Shown here: positions 13,593 to 24,717 of the stretch, one piece after another | How positions within the stretch are numbered: the first letter of the stretch is position 1 | Layout: each line of letters begins with the position of its first letter | Assembly: GCA_002270565.1 (NCBI GenBank) | Contig: NQMI01000077.1 | Coordinates: 124,001-188,000 of the forward strand | Origin: Stenocarpella maydis | Lineage: Eukaryota > Ascomycota > Sordariomycetes > Diaporthales > Diaporthaceae | DNA: 64,000 bases | Direction: 5' to 3' | The notes under the pieces: generated by a model | The model's database searches: none | What the model was told of the DNA's origin: nothing | Seen by the model: the letters and a program-made list of their open reading frames with translations, nothing else | Made by a program: the position numbers and the translations under genes

Positions 13593-16046
13593 ATGCGTCT
13601 TTTCACTTCCATCTTTCTCACAGGGCTACTGTCCCTGCAGCCGTCCAGGGCAGCTCCCTCATCGCTGCTGCAGCCCATTGAAGTCCGTCAGGACGTCAGT
13701 TGTAACACGCCTGGAGGCCGTGCGTGCTGGGCTGATGGCTTTAATATCACTACAGATTATGAGGCCAAGGCCCCACTGACCGGCGTTGTCAGGCCATATA
13801 CCCTGGAGCTCACTGAGAAGACCAATTGGAAAGGGCCAGATGGAGTTGTCAAGGACTTGGTGATGCTGGTCAATGGTAATTATATCCTCGGCAACGTATA
13901 ATCGAGTTATATCGGCTGACTGAAACCTGCGACAGGCGACATCATTGGTATGTCCTCGTTTCCACTCGAATCCGGACATGACCCGCTAATATTCTGAAAG
14001 GGCCGACCATCTACGCTCAATGGGGTGACACGATATCGGTCAAGGTAATCAACAATCTAGAGAGCAATGGTGAGTATAATCATGACACCTCGGGTCAGGT
14101 CGAGTCACTCAAAGCTTACACTAGCTAAGGCACCAGCATTCATTGGCACGGATTCCGGCAAATTGGTAGCAATGTCAGTGTCTCTTCTCCTGTTATCCAT
14201 ACCACTAGCACTGTTCGGACGATGCAAAAAAAAAGTACCCCTAAGCATGACACAATGGCAAAAGCAGATTCTAACGTCGCAAAATACAGCTCCACGACGG
14301 TGTCAACGGCAGTAAGTTCTCTCGCAACAGCTTGAGCCCCCGCTGCATACTTGTGACATTGGCGGTTGTCAGATGTGTCAGAATTCCGGCCCCCTGCAGA
14401 AGCCCCCAAAGACTCTTTTGTAGATTCTCATCTCAAGTATGAGCCTCTAGCACTAACAGGGATACAGTCACCGAGTGTCCTATACCCCCGAAAGGCGGAG
14501 AGAGGCAGTATACCTTTGTAGCTCAGCAATACGGCACCGCGTGGTATCACAGCCACTTCTCGGCTCAATACGGCAACGGAATAATTGGTGCAATCCAGGT
14601 TGACGGGCCTGCAAGCGCAAATTATGACATTGATCTTGGACCCATGATCTTGACGGACTACTACCACGAATCCGCAGACAACCTCGTCCATTACACCGAG
14701 ACCAACGGCGCCCCTCCAAGCGACAATGTTCTCTTCAATGGCCATACAGTCAACCCGTCGACAGGCGAAGGCCAGTATGGGAAGGTGACGCTCACCCCTG
14801 GAAAGAGGCATCGGCTCCGTCTGATCAACACGAGTGAGTCCAGATGTCACAATGACTTCCCTGGCGCACGAGCAGCCAGCAATATTGACACTGCATCAGG
14901 CGTTGACAACCACTTCCAAGTCTCAATCGTGGGCCACGATATGACTGTCATCTCTACTGATTTCGTTCCTGTGGATGCGTTCACCACAGATAGCCTGTTC
15001 ATCGCCGTGGGCCAAAGATACGATGTCACAATCAACGCACAAGAAGACATTGGTAATTACTGGCTCAACGTGACCTTCGGTGGAGGCAACCTTTGCGGCG
15101 CATCGAAAAACCCTTACCCAGCTGCAATCCTCCATTACGATGGTGCTCCAGATACCCTGCCGACCAACGAGGGCACGCGGCCGAGAGACCACAACTGCCT
15201 GGACCTGACCAACTTTACCCCGGTGGTCCGGCGACAGGTCGCAACCTCTTTTACCCCTTCTGCTGACAACACCATGGAGGTCCAGCTTCCCTCAGGCCCA
15301 AAGTTTGTGTGGAATATCAACGGCAAGTCCATCAGGACTGAATGGGAGAACCCTGTCGCGCAGTACATTGCCGCAAATCGCACAGACTACCCAGAGACCA
15401 ACAGCATCTGGGAAGTCGATGGCCAGCCCGACCAGGTGAGTCTGCTCATGTCCGCGAGGCTTGGTTTGCTGCGCACAGAGGCTCACACAGCGACAAGTGG
15501 GTTTATTGGCTCATCGAGAATGACCCGCAAGGGGCTTTCAGCCTCCCACATCCGATCCACCTCCACGTAAGTTGATTTCCAAGCGGGGCTGGGCTTCAGT
15601 CTCTGATAACAGGTCTTCGCAGGGACATGACTTCCTTGTTGTTGGTCGTTCTCCGGACGCGGCCCCTGCGACGCAGACGAAGCATGCGTTTGACGCTTCG
15701 AGTTTGAATGGAAATAACCCCGTGAGACGCGATGTGACCATGCTTCCTGCCGCCGGCTGGCTGCTTCTCGCGTTCAAGACGGACAACCCCGGCGCCTGGC
15801 TGTATGTTCCTCTAGACGCACCGTTCGCACCTCGAACAATGGTAATATTGACTCTTTGTTTCTAGCATGCACTGCCACATCGCATGGCATATTTCCGGGG
15901 GGTTGGGGATGACCTTCCTCGAGCGACGCAGTGACTACCAAGCTGGGTTAAAACAGAGCGACATTGATGTCCTGAACAAGCAGTGCCAGGCCTGGAATGA
16001 ATATGCTGGCAACGCCCCATGGCCGCAGGCCGATTCCGGTCTTTGA
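13593..16046 (+). CDS. Secreted ascomycete laccase (multicopper oxidase)
   Basis: Ten exons give an intact 586-residue frame: 13593-13875, 13936-13947, 14001-14069, 14130-14173, 14290-14311, 14468-14833, 14900-15435, 15498-15566, 15623-15801 and 15866-16046. Laccases couple one-electron oxidation of phenols to reduction of oxygen to water. Residues 1-20 look like a signal peptide (MRLFTSIFLTGLLSLQPSRA), followed by a CNTPGGRACW segment typical of the ascomycete clade. All four copper motifs are present: HWHGFRQ (126-132), WYHSHFSAQYG (169-179), HPIHLHGHD (462-470) and HCHIAWHISGGL (529-540). The Leu ten residues after the T1 Cys is the ascomycete axial residue. The protein ends exactly in DSGL, the C-terminal plug of this family. 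Two exons are tiny (12 and 22 nt). Likely extracellular; substrate or role (lignin, pigment, phenol detoxification) is open. Confidence 0.93.
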
Positions 16047-16741
16047 GTTGCAGTTGGTTGACCTTCGAATAAGTCCGCATGAAATCGAAATCGGGGTACA
16101 CATGGGTCCTATAACTGTCGTATTCTGCTTTGTCTTTGTCTCTTATTTTTCTCTTCATATTAATAATCCTTAATTCCGTCACGAAAGTGTGTTTTTCAGC
16201 CTAATGGTGGTATACTCGTTATGTGTACCGTACGCAGTATTACTAAGAAATAATTGATATTCTTTGTTCCCTCTACGCTGAACTAGAAGATTTGCCCCGT
16301 ATCAGATTGCTGTTTGCTTATAGATAAGGCCACCCTGTTTAGAATGAACCTCATTGCCATAATCCCGGAGACTCTACAGTGGTACCTTGGACACTTCCTA
16401 ATTAATGTGTCTCCACGCGCAATGTTGGACAGGCTGTACCGTTTGTCCGCGACGAATGCAGGGAAAACGACATTGATGGTGCGCGGAGCTGATAATAGAA
16501 TAGAACAGCAGGAGAAATACCATCTCTCAGATTGCCACTGAAGGTCAAAAAGACTCCCTCAAGTGCAGATCAGTGTGTGGCTCATGCTAGCACATCGGCT
16601 TGTACCGCACACAGCCCCAAGGAATTCCTGCAAGAAGGCTCTTCCGCTGATGACTGTACCTAGGCTGGATCTGAGAACAGATTCATAGCTACTGAACATT
16701 TGGAAATATCGAGAAGAGTAACAATTGCTTGGGCGCTGCGC
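16047..16741. other. Convergent 3' intergenic region, laccase/nitrilase
   Basis: The laccase (+) and the nitrilase (-) end toward each other here. The region should contain both 3' UTRs; an open frame at 16314-16541 has no recognisable features. Nothing else is seen. Confidence 0.5.
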
Positions 16742-18047
16742 CTACTGTTCTACCACCTCCCCAGGTTGAGTTGTGGTCCGGCCGTCGCCAGGCTTTGCCT
16801 GTACGCTGTCGACGAATACCGCGGGGCTCTTCCGGTGACGATTCACTTTCAGCTCGAAAACGTCCAGCCTCTGATAGCCTCCAGATATGTCGTGGTACTG
16901 CTTCCCTTCGATGCAGTTCTCAAGGTTAAAATCAGCGTACAAGACGCCTTCTTCATGCTGCAAGAATTCCTTTGTATCTCTTTCACCGGAACTGTTGACC
17001 GTGAAAGCTTGCACTGGTGCCCCGGCAGGATCAAAGAACACTGCAGCAATGAGAGTCAGCTTTCAAAGAGCCATGGAAGGAGTTTTATTCAAACGAAGCA
17101 TGGATCAGGGCACAGTGTGGCCATGGCGTTTGAGACATATGCTCCAAGAGGGAGCCAGTTATTCCTAACCGGGTTGAAAATGACCCCGGAAGTTGCTTAC
17201 TGCTGACGCTCCTCGGCGAAGCCCTCAAGACTTGAGAAACCATTTCTGGATACTCGGAACCCTCGGCGATGATATTGATGGCTTCATTCTCAAGAACGCC
17301 AGCACACACTATGCCGTAACATTTGGCTTCGAAACAATGAGCAGCTGCGCGTACTTTGTTGGCTGATATGTTGTCGTAATTCCGATTCTTTTCGACCAGA
17401 GACTTCTGGTTCGAGCTACACTTGTCCTTGTTCGCGACATCTAGCGACTCCGGCTTCAAGATCCTGGTGGGCCATACTGCTGGCCACGTGGATATATGTA
17501 TCTGTTCCCCTTGCGCCATTAGGGCGTACCGGGCAAGGGAGTTGGTGTTCTCCCCGCAGATAAGATTCCCTATCTTCCCGAAATGTGTTTCCGAGACTCT
17601 CAAGCCATAGCCGTCGCCATTGCTCCATGTCAGCTTCTCGAAGAAGGTCGGCACGAGCTTTCGGTGATGGACCAGCACGTCCCCGTTGCTCCCAATAAGG
17701 AGGTTAGAATTGTACAAAGTCGCGCTGCTTGTGTGGACCTTTTCAGATATTCCTATGCTAACGATAGTCCCGGTCTGTCTGGCAGTGGCGCGGATAGCTT
17801 GAATCTCCTCCCCATCCGCAAAGACACTTTCAAGAGCCATTCTTCGGAACAGGTCATGGTTCTCACTTGGCGCTCTCAGAGAGCTCCAGAGCGGAAACGC
17901 CGGTATGTACGTCTCTGGGAAGACGATTAGGTTGGCCTTGTTCTTCGCTGCTTGGTGGATCAGAGAGAGCGCCTTGTCTGTGGTCGCCCTTGCTGATAGG
18001 AAAATGGGCGAGGCATGGCACGCCGCCGCCCTGATTAGGGATGCCAT
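16742..18047 (-). CDS. Nitrilase (carbon-nitrogen hydrolase)
   Basis: Two exons, 18047-17201 and 17040-16742, joined across a 160-nt intron (GTAAGC...CTGCAG), encode 381 residues. Nitrilases hydrolyse a nitrile to the acid and ammonia through a Glu-Lys-Cys triad. All three are present: Glu45 in VFPETYIPAFP, Lys130 in HHRKLVPTFFEK, Cys164 in NLICGENTNSLARYALM. The second Glu (137) of the FEKLTW box is also kept. The CGENTN form of the Cys box belongs to a fungal subgroup distinct from cyanide hydratases, which have CWEH. The splice restores SPRSVSMFFDPAGAPV, and the second exon carries EGVLYADFNLE and KQYHDISGGYQRLDVF, the conserved C-terminal block. Without splicing the protein would run into an unrelated tail. 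Natural substrate is unknown; related enzymes act on arylaceto- or aliphatic nitriles. Cytoplasmic, with no signal peptide. Confidence 0.88.
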
Positions 18048-18694
18048 GGATGGGTATTATTTTCCGAGAGCACAGGTCTGTGTTGCAGATTGGGACGGTT
18101 TCATCCAGCAAAACAAGGACAGGTCAATGATGTGTTTGAGGACGGTCAAGCTCGCTTACGTTGGGCAGTGGTTAGAAGAGGGGTTCGTGGAATTACCAGA
18201 CGAGTGCTACCAGAGGACAAGGGTACATAGGTGCTGGCTGCAGCTGTCATCATTTAGTGCTCTTTTTCGGACACCACACGCATGGACCTCATCCTGCGTG
18301 TTTTGTCGTCTATTCGACTTTTGGTCGGTGCCAAGATGATGGACGGTGGTTTGGTCCGCGACGCAACAATACTCATGCCGAGCGAGGCCAGAGGAAGGAT
18401 CCAGAGGGTGCTCAAGCATCGCCTACCTGGCTTATTAGCGTTCTCTTGTGTCGAGAGCTTACAATGCCGGCATCAGGACGGAAATCGCGACGGCGCCCGG
18501 TCGGCCGAAAACATGATTTGTGGTAATGAGACAGCCAGAAGAGGCACGATCAGTCCGCACGTCGCATGTGGGTCGGTCAACAGAGGTGCAATAAATGGGA
18601 TGTGTCTTCGCGCGCAGATTCCTGCCGGGCTGGCCTCTGACGGAGCTATGTATTATTTCCAGGCCTATCCCGTCTTGAAAGGTCGTGGTTGAAA
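18048..18694. other. Divergent intergenic region, no gene seen
   Basis: This lies between the 5' end of the nitrilase (-) and the decayed SDR gene (+). Short open frames exist on both strands without domain content. It presumably held promoters for both neighbours. Confidence 0.45.
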
Positions 18695-19580
18695 ATGGAG
18701 CCCCGTATTCCCGGAATGCGAACTGCTCTTGTGACGGGCGCGGATGGATATGTAGGCAATGCCATGGTGAGAGCATTTGTCCGCGGTGGCTGGATCATGT
18801 ACGCCTCATCAGATCCAGCTCGCACGCGCATTCGCTGGCTGCCGAAGAGATCCTGCCTGTCGCGGGCAGCATCGGAGCTGCCTCCAGCCCTCAACGCCAT
18901 CGTCTCCACCACGGAAGACCAAAGCGACTATGTCCAGCAACATGCGGCCATTACCAGCCTCCTTCGAAAATTGGGAGCAGGAAGTGTAGAACACGGGGTC
19001 AGGCCATTGGTTATTTTCACCTCGGGTTGCATGGACTACAGGCTTGGTCCTCACTTCGCCAAAGACCCGTCATTCAGCCCTCACACCGAGGAGAGCCCCA
19101 TAAGCCCACCTGCATTTGCGGTGCTGCGCGCAGAATATTCCCAGAAAATTCTTGAGTACGAGGATGTTTTCTACCGAGTCCTTGTGAGGCCCACAAACGT
19201 CGACGGGCGGTGGTCAAGCTTCTACGGTATCCTCCTCGGCGTCGCAAGGCAGGCAGCCGCAGACGACAAGCCGCCGGTGATGCCGGTACCCCCAGACAGT
19301 ATCGCGCACAGCATGCATGTTGACCACTGCGGTGACGCATACGCTGGCATTGCTGCGCACCTTCGGCGGGAGGAGGTGTCAGACCAGGTTTCCAACATAT
19401 CTGCGCGGAGATATAAGAAAGTATGGTCTGAAATACGTTGACAAGAAGGATTTGGGCCAGGACGAGAACCCATGGCCACCGGGGCAGGCCTGCTGGCGTT
19501 GGCCGAAGCATGCAGGCAAGCAAAGAATCATAGGAACCAGGCAGCGTCATGCCGGCTTATATTCCAAAGCGTGAGACCTA
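18695..19580 (+). pseudogene. Decayed NAD-dependent epimerase/SDR (extended Rossmann)
   Basis: The open frame from ATG 18695 begins with a Rossmann motif (RTALVTGADGYVGNAMVRAF) and continues with AIVSTTEDQSDYV, RPLVIFTSGCMDY and VRPTNVDGRWSSFYG, as in fungal extended SDRs. Between them, bases about 18804-18870 read as nonsense in that frame. In the +1 frame the same bases read LIRSSSHAHSLAAEE, then ILPVAGSI, the sequence expected after the second beta strand. One G is missing near 18803, and a compensating deletion near 18870 restores frame while removing part of a helix. Near 19410 the frame ends shortly after NISARRY, but the other frame continues with KYGLKYVDKKDLG, again suggesting a deletion plus frameshift. 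At least three lesions make a functional enzyme unlikely. Sequencing error could explain single indels but not the missing helices. Confidence 0.7.
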
Positions 19581-21231
19581 CCTGACCGAACTCACTGGCT
19601 TTGATTCAATAACACAATGACTGACTCTCTCTGAAAGTCAGACTCCAGTGGTGCCCGAGGGCATGAGGCCAGAAACCAAGTCAACCCTTGGTGGCCCGTT
19701 AACCTGGCCTAGTTTCATGGAGTGGATTAAGTACTCCATGTGATAGGTGGGGCAACGCAGCGTGCAGGTGATTGTCTCGGATGTTGTGATATACAGTCTT
19801 GAGCCGCCTTGGCCATCATTCCTGAGCAGGAGGTTCGACTACACAAGAAAAGAAAAGGGGGCGGGGGCGGCCGGGAACCCACGCCTGGCTGGTAGAGCTG
19901 CGGGGGTGTGGTGTAGTTGTTTTCTTTTAGTGCTAGCGTGGGCTGACAGCGTGTTGGCGAGGGCATCCTGCGACGTCAAGGTGCATTGGGAGAGCAGCAA
20001 CGGGAGGGAGTCTTCAACGTCCGGCTGGAATGGCTATCGGGGCAGTTAGCTTTAGCGTGCCTGAAGCGAAGGGAAACGGTGGGGCTGCGGGGTTGACAGA
20101 CCCGCCCGAGCCAAGCACAGCAGCAGCTGGGATAGCATTGTATTGGCTGAGCATGATTGAGTGGGGGTGTACAAAACGCGGGGAAGAGAGCTCGATCTCC
20201 AGGGATTGCGGGAAGAATGCAACGCCATCGCCATCGAGAGTTGCAGGTCTGTGACAAAGACCGGCCGGAATCGAGTCACGTGGGAGAAGCAACGAAGACT
20301 GATTTGACGAGGCTGGTCGATTGAGTTTGCGAAACGAAAAAAAAAAAAAGGGGGGGGGGGGCGTCAGTCAGGAGATGAGGGTGGCACGGAGGGAGTATCG
20401 ATGCATTGATCACAAAGAAGCGGGCAGGCTTGACGAGCCACATTACATTGTTGGGCGATGGCGCTTCACATCTGTTTCGTGGCTGGATGCCTGTAGTAGT
20501 AGTGTACCGAAATATCCCATCAGGCACTCTCACGCTCACATACAAACACACATGCTCGGGATATGCACGGCTGACCCGTCATCATGATGTACGATGCACA
20601 ATGCACGATGCGCACCCTGGTACGCGCAGCTCAGAGCATACGTATCTAGGTATGTCGGGAAATACGAGAAGGAAGAAAACAAATAAATAAATAAATAAAA
20701 AAGCCAAACGGGATCAAAGGCTCGCATAGCATCAAAGTACCCAAGTACCTCTGCTAGTCCATCAACACAACTTGCGGCCCCGCCCGTTTGGTGTACTGAT
20801 GTAGTATAGACCAAACGGCCATCTCGCGATCATCAACGTCATCAATTACGTCGCTGCATCGGCCACTGGAACGAGACCAGCCATGACCTCAGCTGAGCTC
20901 TGTAGTGTGCGTAGCAGGCAGGCAGGTTGGCAAACAGCAGCAGCTGCTGCTCGCTTGCCTTTGTGCTGCCACGCTGCACCACATGCTTCTGGCATGATCT
21001 TCGCTAGGTAGCCAGCTGCTTGCCTGGTGGCTGGAGCTCCTCCCGCACACTTGATAATCTCAATACCTCCCTCTCCTCCACCTCGCCTTACCTTCTCCTT
21101 CCTCCTCCTTACCAACACTAGCACCAGTGGGACAAGTCAGGCCACTGCTCACGAACCAGTCCGTCTACCTCGGACAAGTCCACTTCAAATTAGCTCCCCC
21201 AGTCTTTTGGCCCTGCCTCACCGCAGTCAAA
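19581..21231. other. Intergenic region upstream of the rhodopsin gene
   Basis: No gene is supported. Features present: an A13/G12 homopolymer junction at 20337-20361, an (AAAT)n microsatellite at about 20681-20700, and a CT-rich, TC-rich leader at about 21040-21130 that looks like the rhodopsin 5' UTR. A TATCTAGGTATG sequence at about 20643 is a near match to the TACCTAGGTA palindrome seen in other intergenic regions here. Confidence 0.5.
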
Positions 21232-22344
21232 ATGCAGAACATCCTCGACATCGACCCCATCCCTACCGTCAAGCGTAAGTCGGCCGACCTCCTCACCTTT
21301 CCTCATCTGAGCCCGTCCTCCTCCTCCGCTGGGGGCGTCTCTTCTCCCTTGTTCGCTGTCGTCACCAGCCACCCACCCTGCTTTCGTCGCCCGGACTAGA
21401 CAGAGCTGACAACAGTCCTTCTCTTCACAGCCGACCCCACTCAATATCAGGTCGCCGGCGACACCGGCTTCAGCACGCTATGGGTCGTCTTCGTCATCAT
21501 GCTGGTAGCCTCGGGCTCTTTTACCCTGCTGTCCTGGAATATCCCCGTCTCGAAGCGTCTGTACCATGTCATCACCACGCTCATCACAATCACCGCGGCC
21601 CTGTCCTACTTTAGCATGGCCACTGGCCACGGCGCCAACTTGCACTGCGTCCAGGTCAAGTCTCATCACAACAGCAAGGTCCCAGACACGTACCACGAGG
21701 TCTGCCGTGAGGTCTATTTCGCCAGGTACATTGACTGGGCCATCACAACGCCTCTCTTGCTGGCCGACCTCTGCCTGCTGGCTGGCATTGATGGTGCCCA
21801 CACAATCATGGCCATTGTTGCTGATCTCATCATGATCTTGACTGGTCTCTTTGCTGCCTACGGCAACGAGAAGACTGCCCAGAAGTGGGGCTGGTATGCT
21901 ATTGCTTGCATTGCCTACATCTTCGTCGTCTGGCACGTTGCCCTGCACGGCACCAGCACCGTCAAGGCTCGTGGGAACAAGGTTACCAAGCTCTTTGGGT
22001 CTCTAGCTCTGTTTACCTTCGTCCTGTGGACAGCCTACCCCATGTGAGTAACTCCACTTGTGATGTGCCCGAGCGGACACCCTCCCCCTTCCTATCCACC
22101 TACCTTTACCCAAGACTGACGTTGCAACAGTGTCTGGGGTTTCGCAGACGGTGCGCGGAAGGCGTCTGTCGACTCTGAGATCCTTGCATATGCTGTTCTT
22201 GATGTCCTCGCCAAGCCTATATTTGGCCTCTGGCTTCTCATCAGCCATCGCCGCATCCCCGACACGAACGTTGAAATCGGTGGATATTGGGCCCACGGCC
22301 TTTCCAACGAGGGCCGCATCCGCATTGGCGACGCCGAGAACTAA
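21232..22344 (+). CDS. Microbial (type I) rhodopsin, CarO/NOP-1 type, probable light-driven proton pump
   Basis: Three exons, 21232-21274, 21431-22043 and 22131-22344, encode 289 residues with seven membrane helices. Microbial rhodopsins bind retinal on a helix-G lysine. Here that is Lys247 in VLDVLAKPIFG, with Asp243 as the counter-ion (bacteriorhodopsin Asp212). Helix C reads ARYIDWAITTPLLLAD: Arg113, Asp116 (proton acceptor, Asp85), Thr120 and Asp127 (proton donor, Asp96, at the correct spacing of 11). Glu235 sits at the position of release-group Glu204. All pump residues are therefore kept, unlike opsin-related ORP/Yro2 proteins that lack the lysine or Leptosphaeria-unlike sensors that lose the donor. 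The short first exon (14 codons, MQNILDIDPIPTVK) and the C-terminal tail (GGYWAHGLSNEGRIRIGDAEN) match fungal CarO-like proteins. Plasma membrane location is expected. In Fusarium, carO is linked to carotenoid genes; none is visible here. Confidence 0.93.
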
Positions 22345-24717
22345 GCCACACCACGTGTGCCGCTTTGAACTACGGTAATTAGCAGCTGGCTGAGATGGGA
22401 TGGTGCACAGCGAGAGATCTTCACGCCGTCGATGCGGGTGGGAGCATGTGCTGGACAGAACGGGTCACCATGACACAAGATTGGAATCACCGTGGTGTGG
22501 TGGCCAAAGAAACGAGAGGTGGAGAAAAATACGCATGACTTGACGGGACTATCGCCATGGTTTTGCATTCACTGCGTTTTGACTTAATGCTTTCCCTTTT
22601 TTTTTTCCCCTCTCCCCCCCCCCTCCCTCTTCTTTCTGACCATTCAGGGTCATGACATCCGGGGTGTTACCAGACTTTGTGGGGCAGACCGTTGAGCGGC
22701 AGCACTTGATTTTCACAACGCGATTTACTCACGGGACAGCTTCGGTTAGCATCTTCTTTCTGCATGTACAGTTCAGCAGTGATAGTCTAATCTAACTTCG
22801 CATCACGGCCCGCATGGAAACGAGCGTCTGGCGGTGGAACCAGTTACACACAAAAGATGTGGATCTGATAAAAAGAAGATATCCATGGTGCATTCGTGAT
22901 GCAGACAGCCAATCAGTCTTGGCTCGGCTTGTGAAGTTTGAATGAGCAGTTATGCATGTGTGTTTGAGCAAGCCGCAAGTAAGAGTGCAGTGCTATGTCT
23001 GGTGCTCGTTTCCAAGTGAAACCGAGGATCCCGTCCCTCTCCGATGGCATCAGCGTGTGTACCTAGTAATAGCCTGCCCACGAATTGCGCCTCCTCAAGG
23101 CTGATCCCGCCGAGACCATGCAAGGCGTTACTATGGCTCCGCAGCGGCGCAGGGCCGTCCAAAGTCACCACATTATATTGCTCTTTTGTCATCCAAATAT
23201 TTATGTAGGCAAAATCTCGTGCTAGTAGCCGCTCAGCGGGTGGCATCAATAACTCAATAGGAAGGAATGGTTTGAAACACGCCTTAGATAAGTACAAGAT
23301 ACAAACTTCATCGCCAAATGTTTTCTTGTATTTCAGCTTGTGGTAGCCACACATGCATACCCTCATTTGAGGCCATGTATCCAGAGGCTGTGCTCAGCCT
23401 GGTGCCTGCACTAGTGTAAGGCACGGCATGGTTCACTGACAATAATGTTTGATTTTCCCACATTCGTGGACTCGCACCGCTTTAGGGAAGCGTGACTTAT
23501 TGATTAAGTTCATTATAGGGGAAGGAAATACAAGTAACAGGTAAAATAACGAGTGATGAAATATGTTGGGATAAATCGCGACCGTAGTTCAAGATCTCAT
23601 CACCCCACTGGCACACATTTCATGTCAGCGTACGTACCTAGAGTCCTTGCAAAGGACTTTGTAAATTACTCATCGCTCGAAATTGGAAACAGCAGACACC
23701 GGTCAGCTCGGTCAACTCGGTATACATGAGGCCTTCAAACCTCGCGTCTCCGCCAGCCGGGACAAACTACCAGCACCTACGGCTCTAAATTGAAACATGT
23801 GTTAGCAGCGCCGCAATCTAATACACAACCGTCGTCCCGCTTCAGCAATGCAGAGTCCAGTTTACTTGTTTTATCCGACTCTCCGTGTCCGGCTGAGCCG
23901 ACCATGTTTGCTTCTTGAGAAGGTGCTGGATGTGACCGATTCAGTGGATGATCTCCTCCAAATCCATTTGCCAACGATGACTGGTATTCTAGCAGACTCT
24001 TACACTAACGCAAGTCGATCACACAGTTTGGTTCTGGACGAGCGCACTGTGTTACTTTCACTGGTGAACTTGGGTCTCTGCCGACACCACGGCTACCCTA
24101 GGTACCTTGTATCCAAAGGTCCAGGTCAAGCACTTTTGCTTTCAGGGCTCGTCCTACATCTGCTCTTAAGCTTGCGGTCTTTCCCGAAGCGGGACGTGCG
24201 ACCATTACCAACCAGCGAGGAGCAGCGTTTCCCGCCTGACAGTGCGGACTGGGAGCGAGCTGGAGAAGAGATCGTGATTTCCGGTTGTTTTCCCCGCGCA
24301 TCGTTGGACTCGTTCTGCCTGTCTCAAAACAGCATCGTCCTTGACGTCCAGTAGCATGATTTTGCGTTGGACTGCAGGATTGGAGAAGTATCTGACCAGG
24401 AAAGGCCGGTGGTCGTCGCCCCTTTCGAGGGCCTGCAGTCTTGCCAATACTTATTGGCCATGGGGAGACAGGTCTTGAAGGAATGACTAGATACGAATCG
24501 GAAACAAGTGCAGAACTTCCTTTACGGAGGCTCTGTTGAATCAGCGCCGCCCAAAAGAGAAGGACTTTGTGGACCTATTGAAATCAGTGGAGCTAGACGG
24601 AATCTCTGGTTAGTACTTGTTTGGACGACCGATGTCTTCGTGGAAGACGAAGGGGGTGGCCCTGTGGGGGCGTAGAAACTGAAACGTTCTGCGACTGCTT
24701 TTGCGTGTCTCTCTGAC

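Noticed and set aside
8643..22344. The transporter, laccase, nitrilase, SDR and rhodopsin as one biosynthetic gene cluster.
   Set aside because: No backbone enzyme (PKS, NRPS, terpene synthase) or pathway regulator is present, spacing is large and one member is dead. Shared function is not supported.
24098..24301. A minus-strand frame with RPASGKT, which looks like a P-loop.
   Set aside because: The surrounding residues do not continue as an ATPase or kinase, the frame has stops on both sides, and an isolated GKT-like match is expected by chance.
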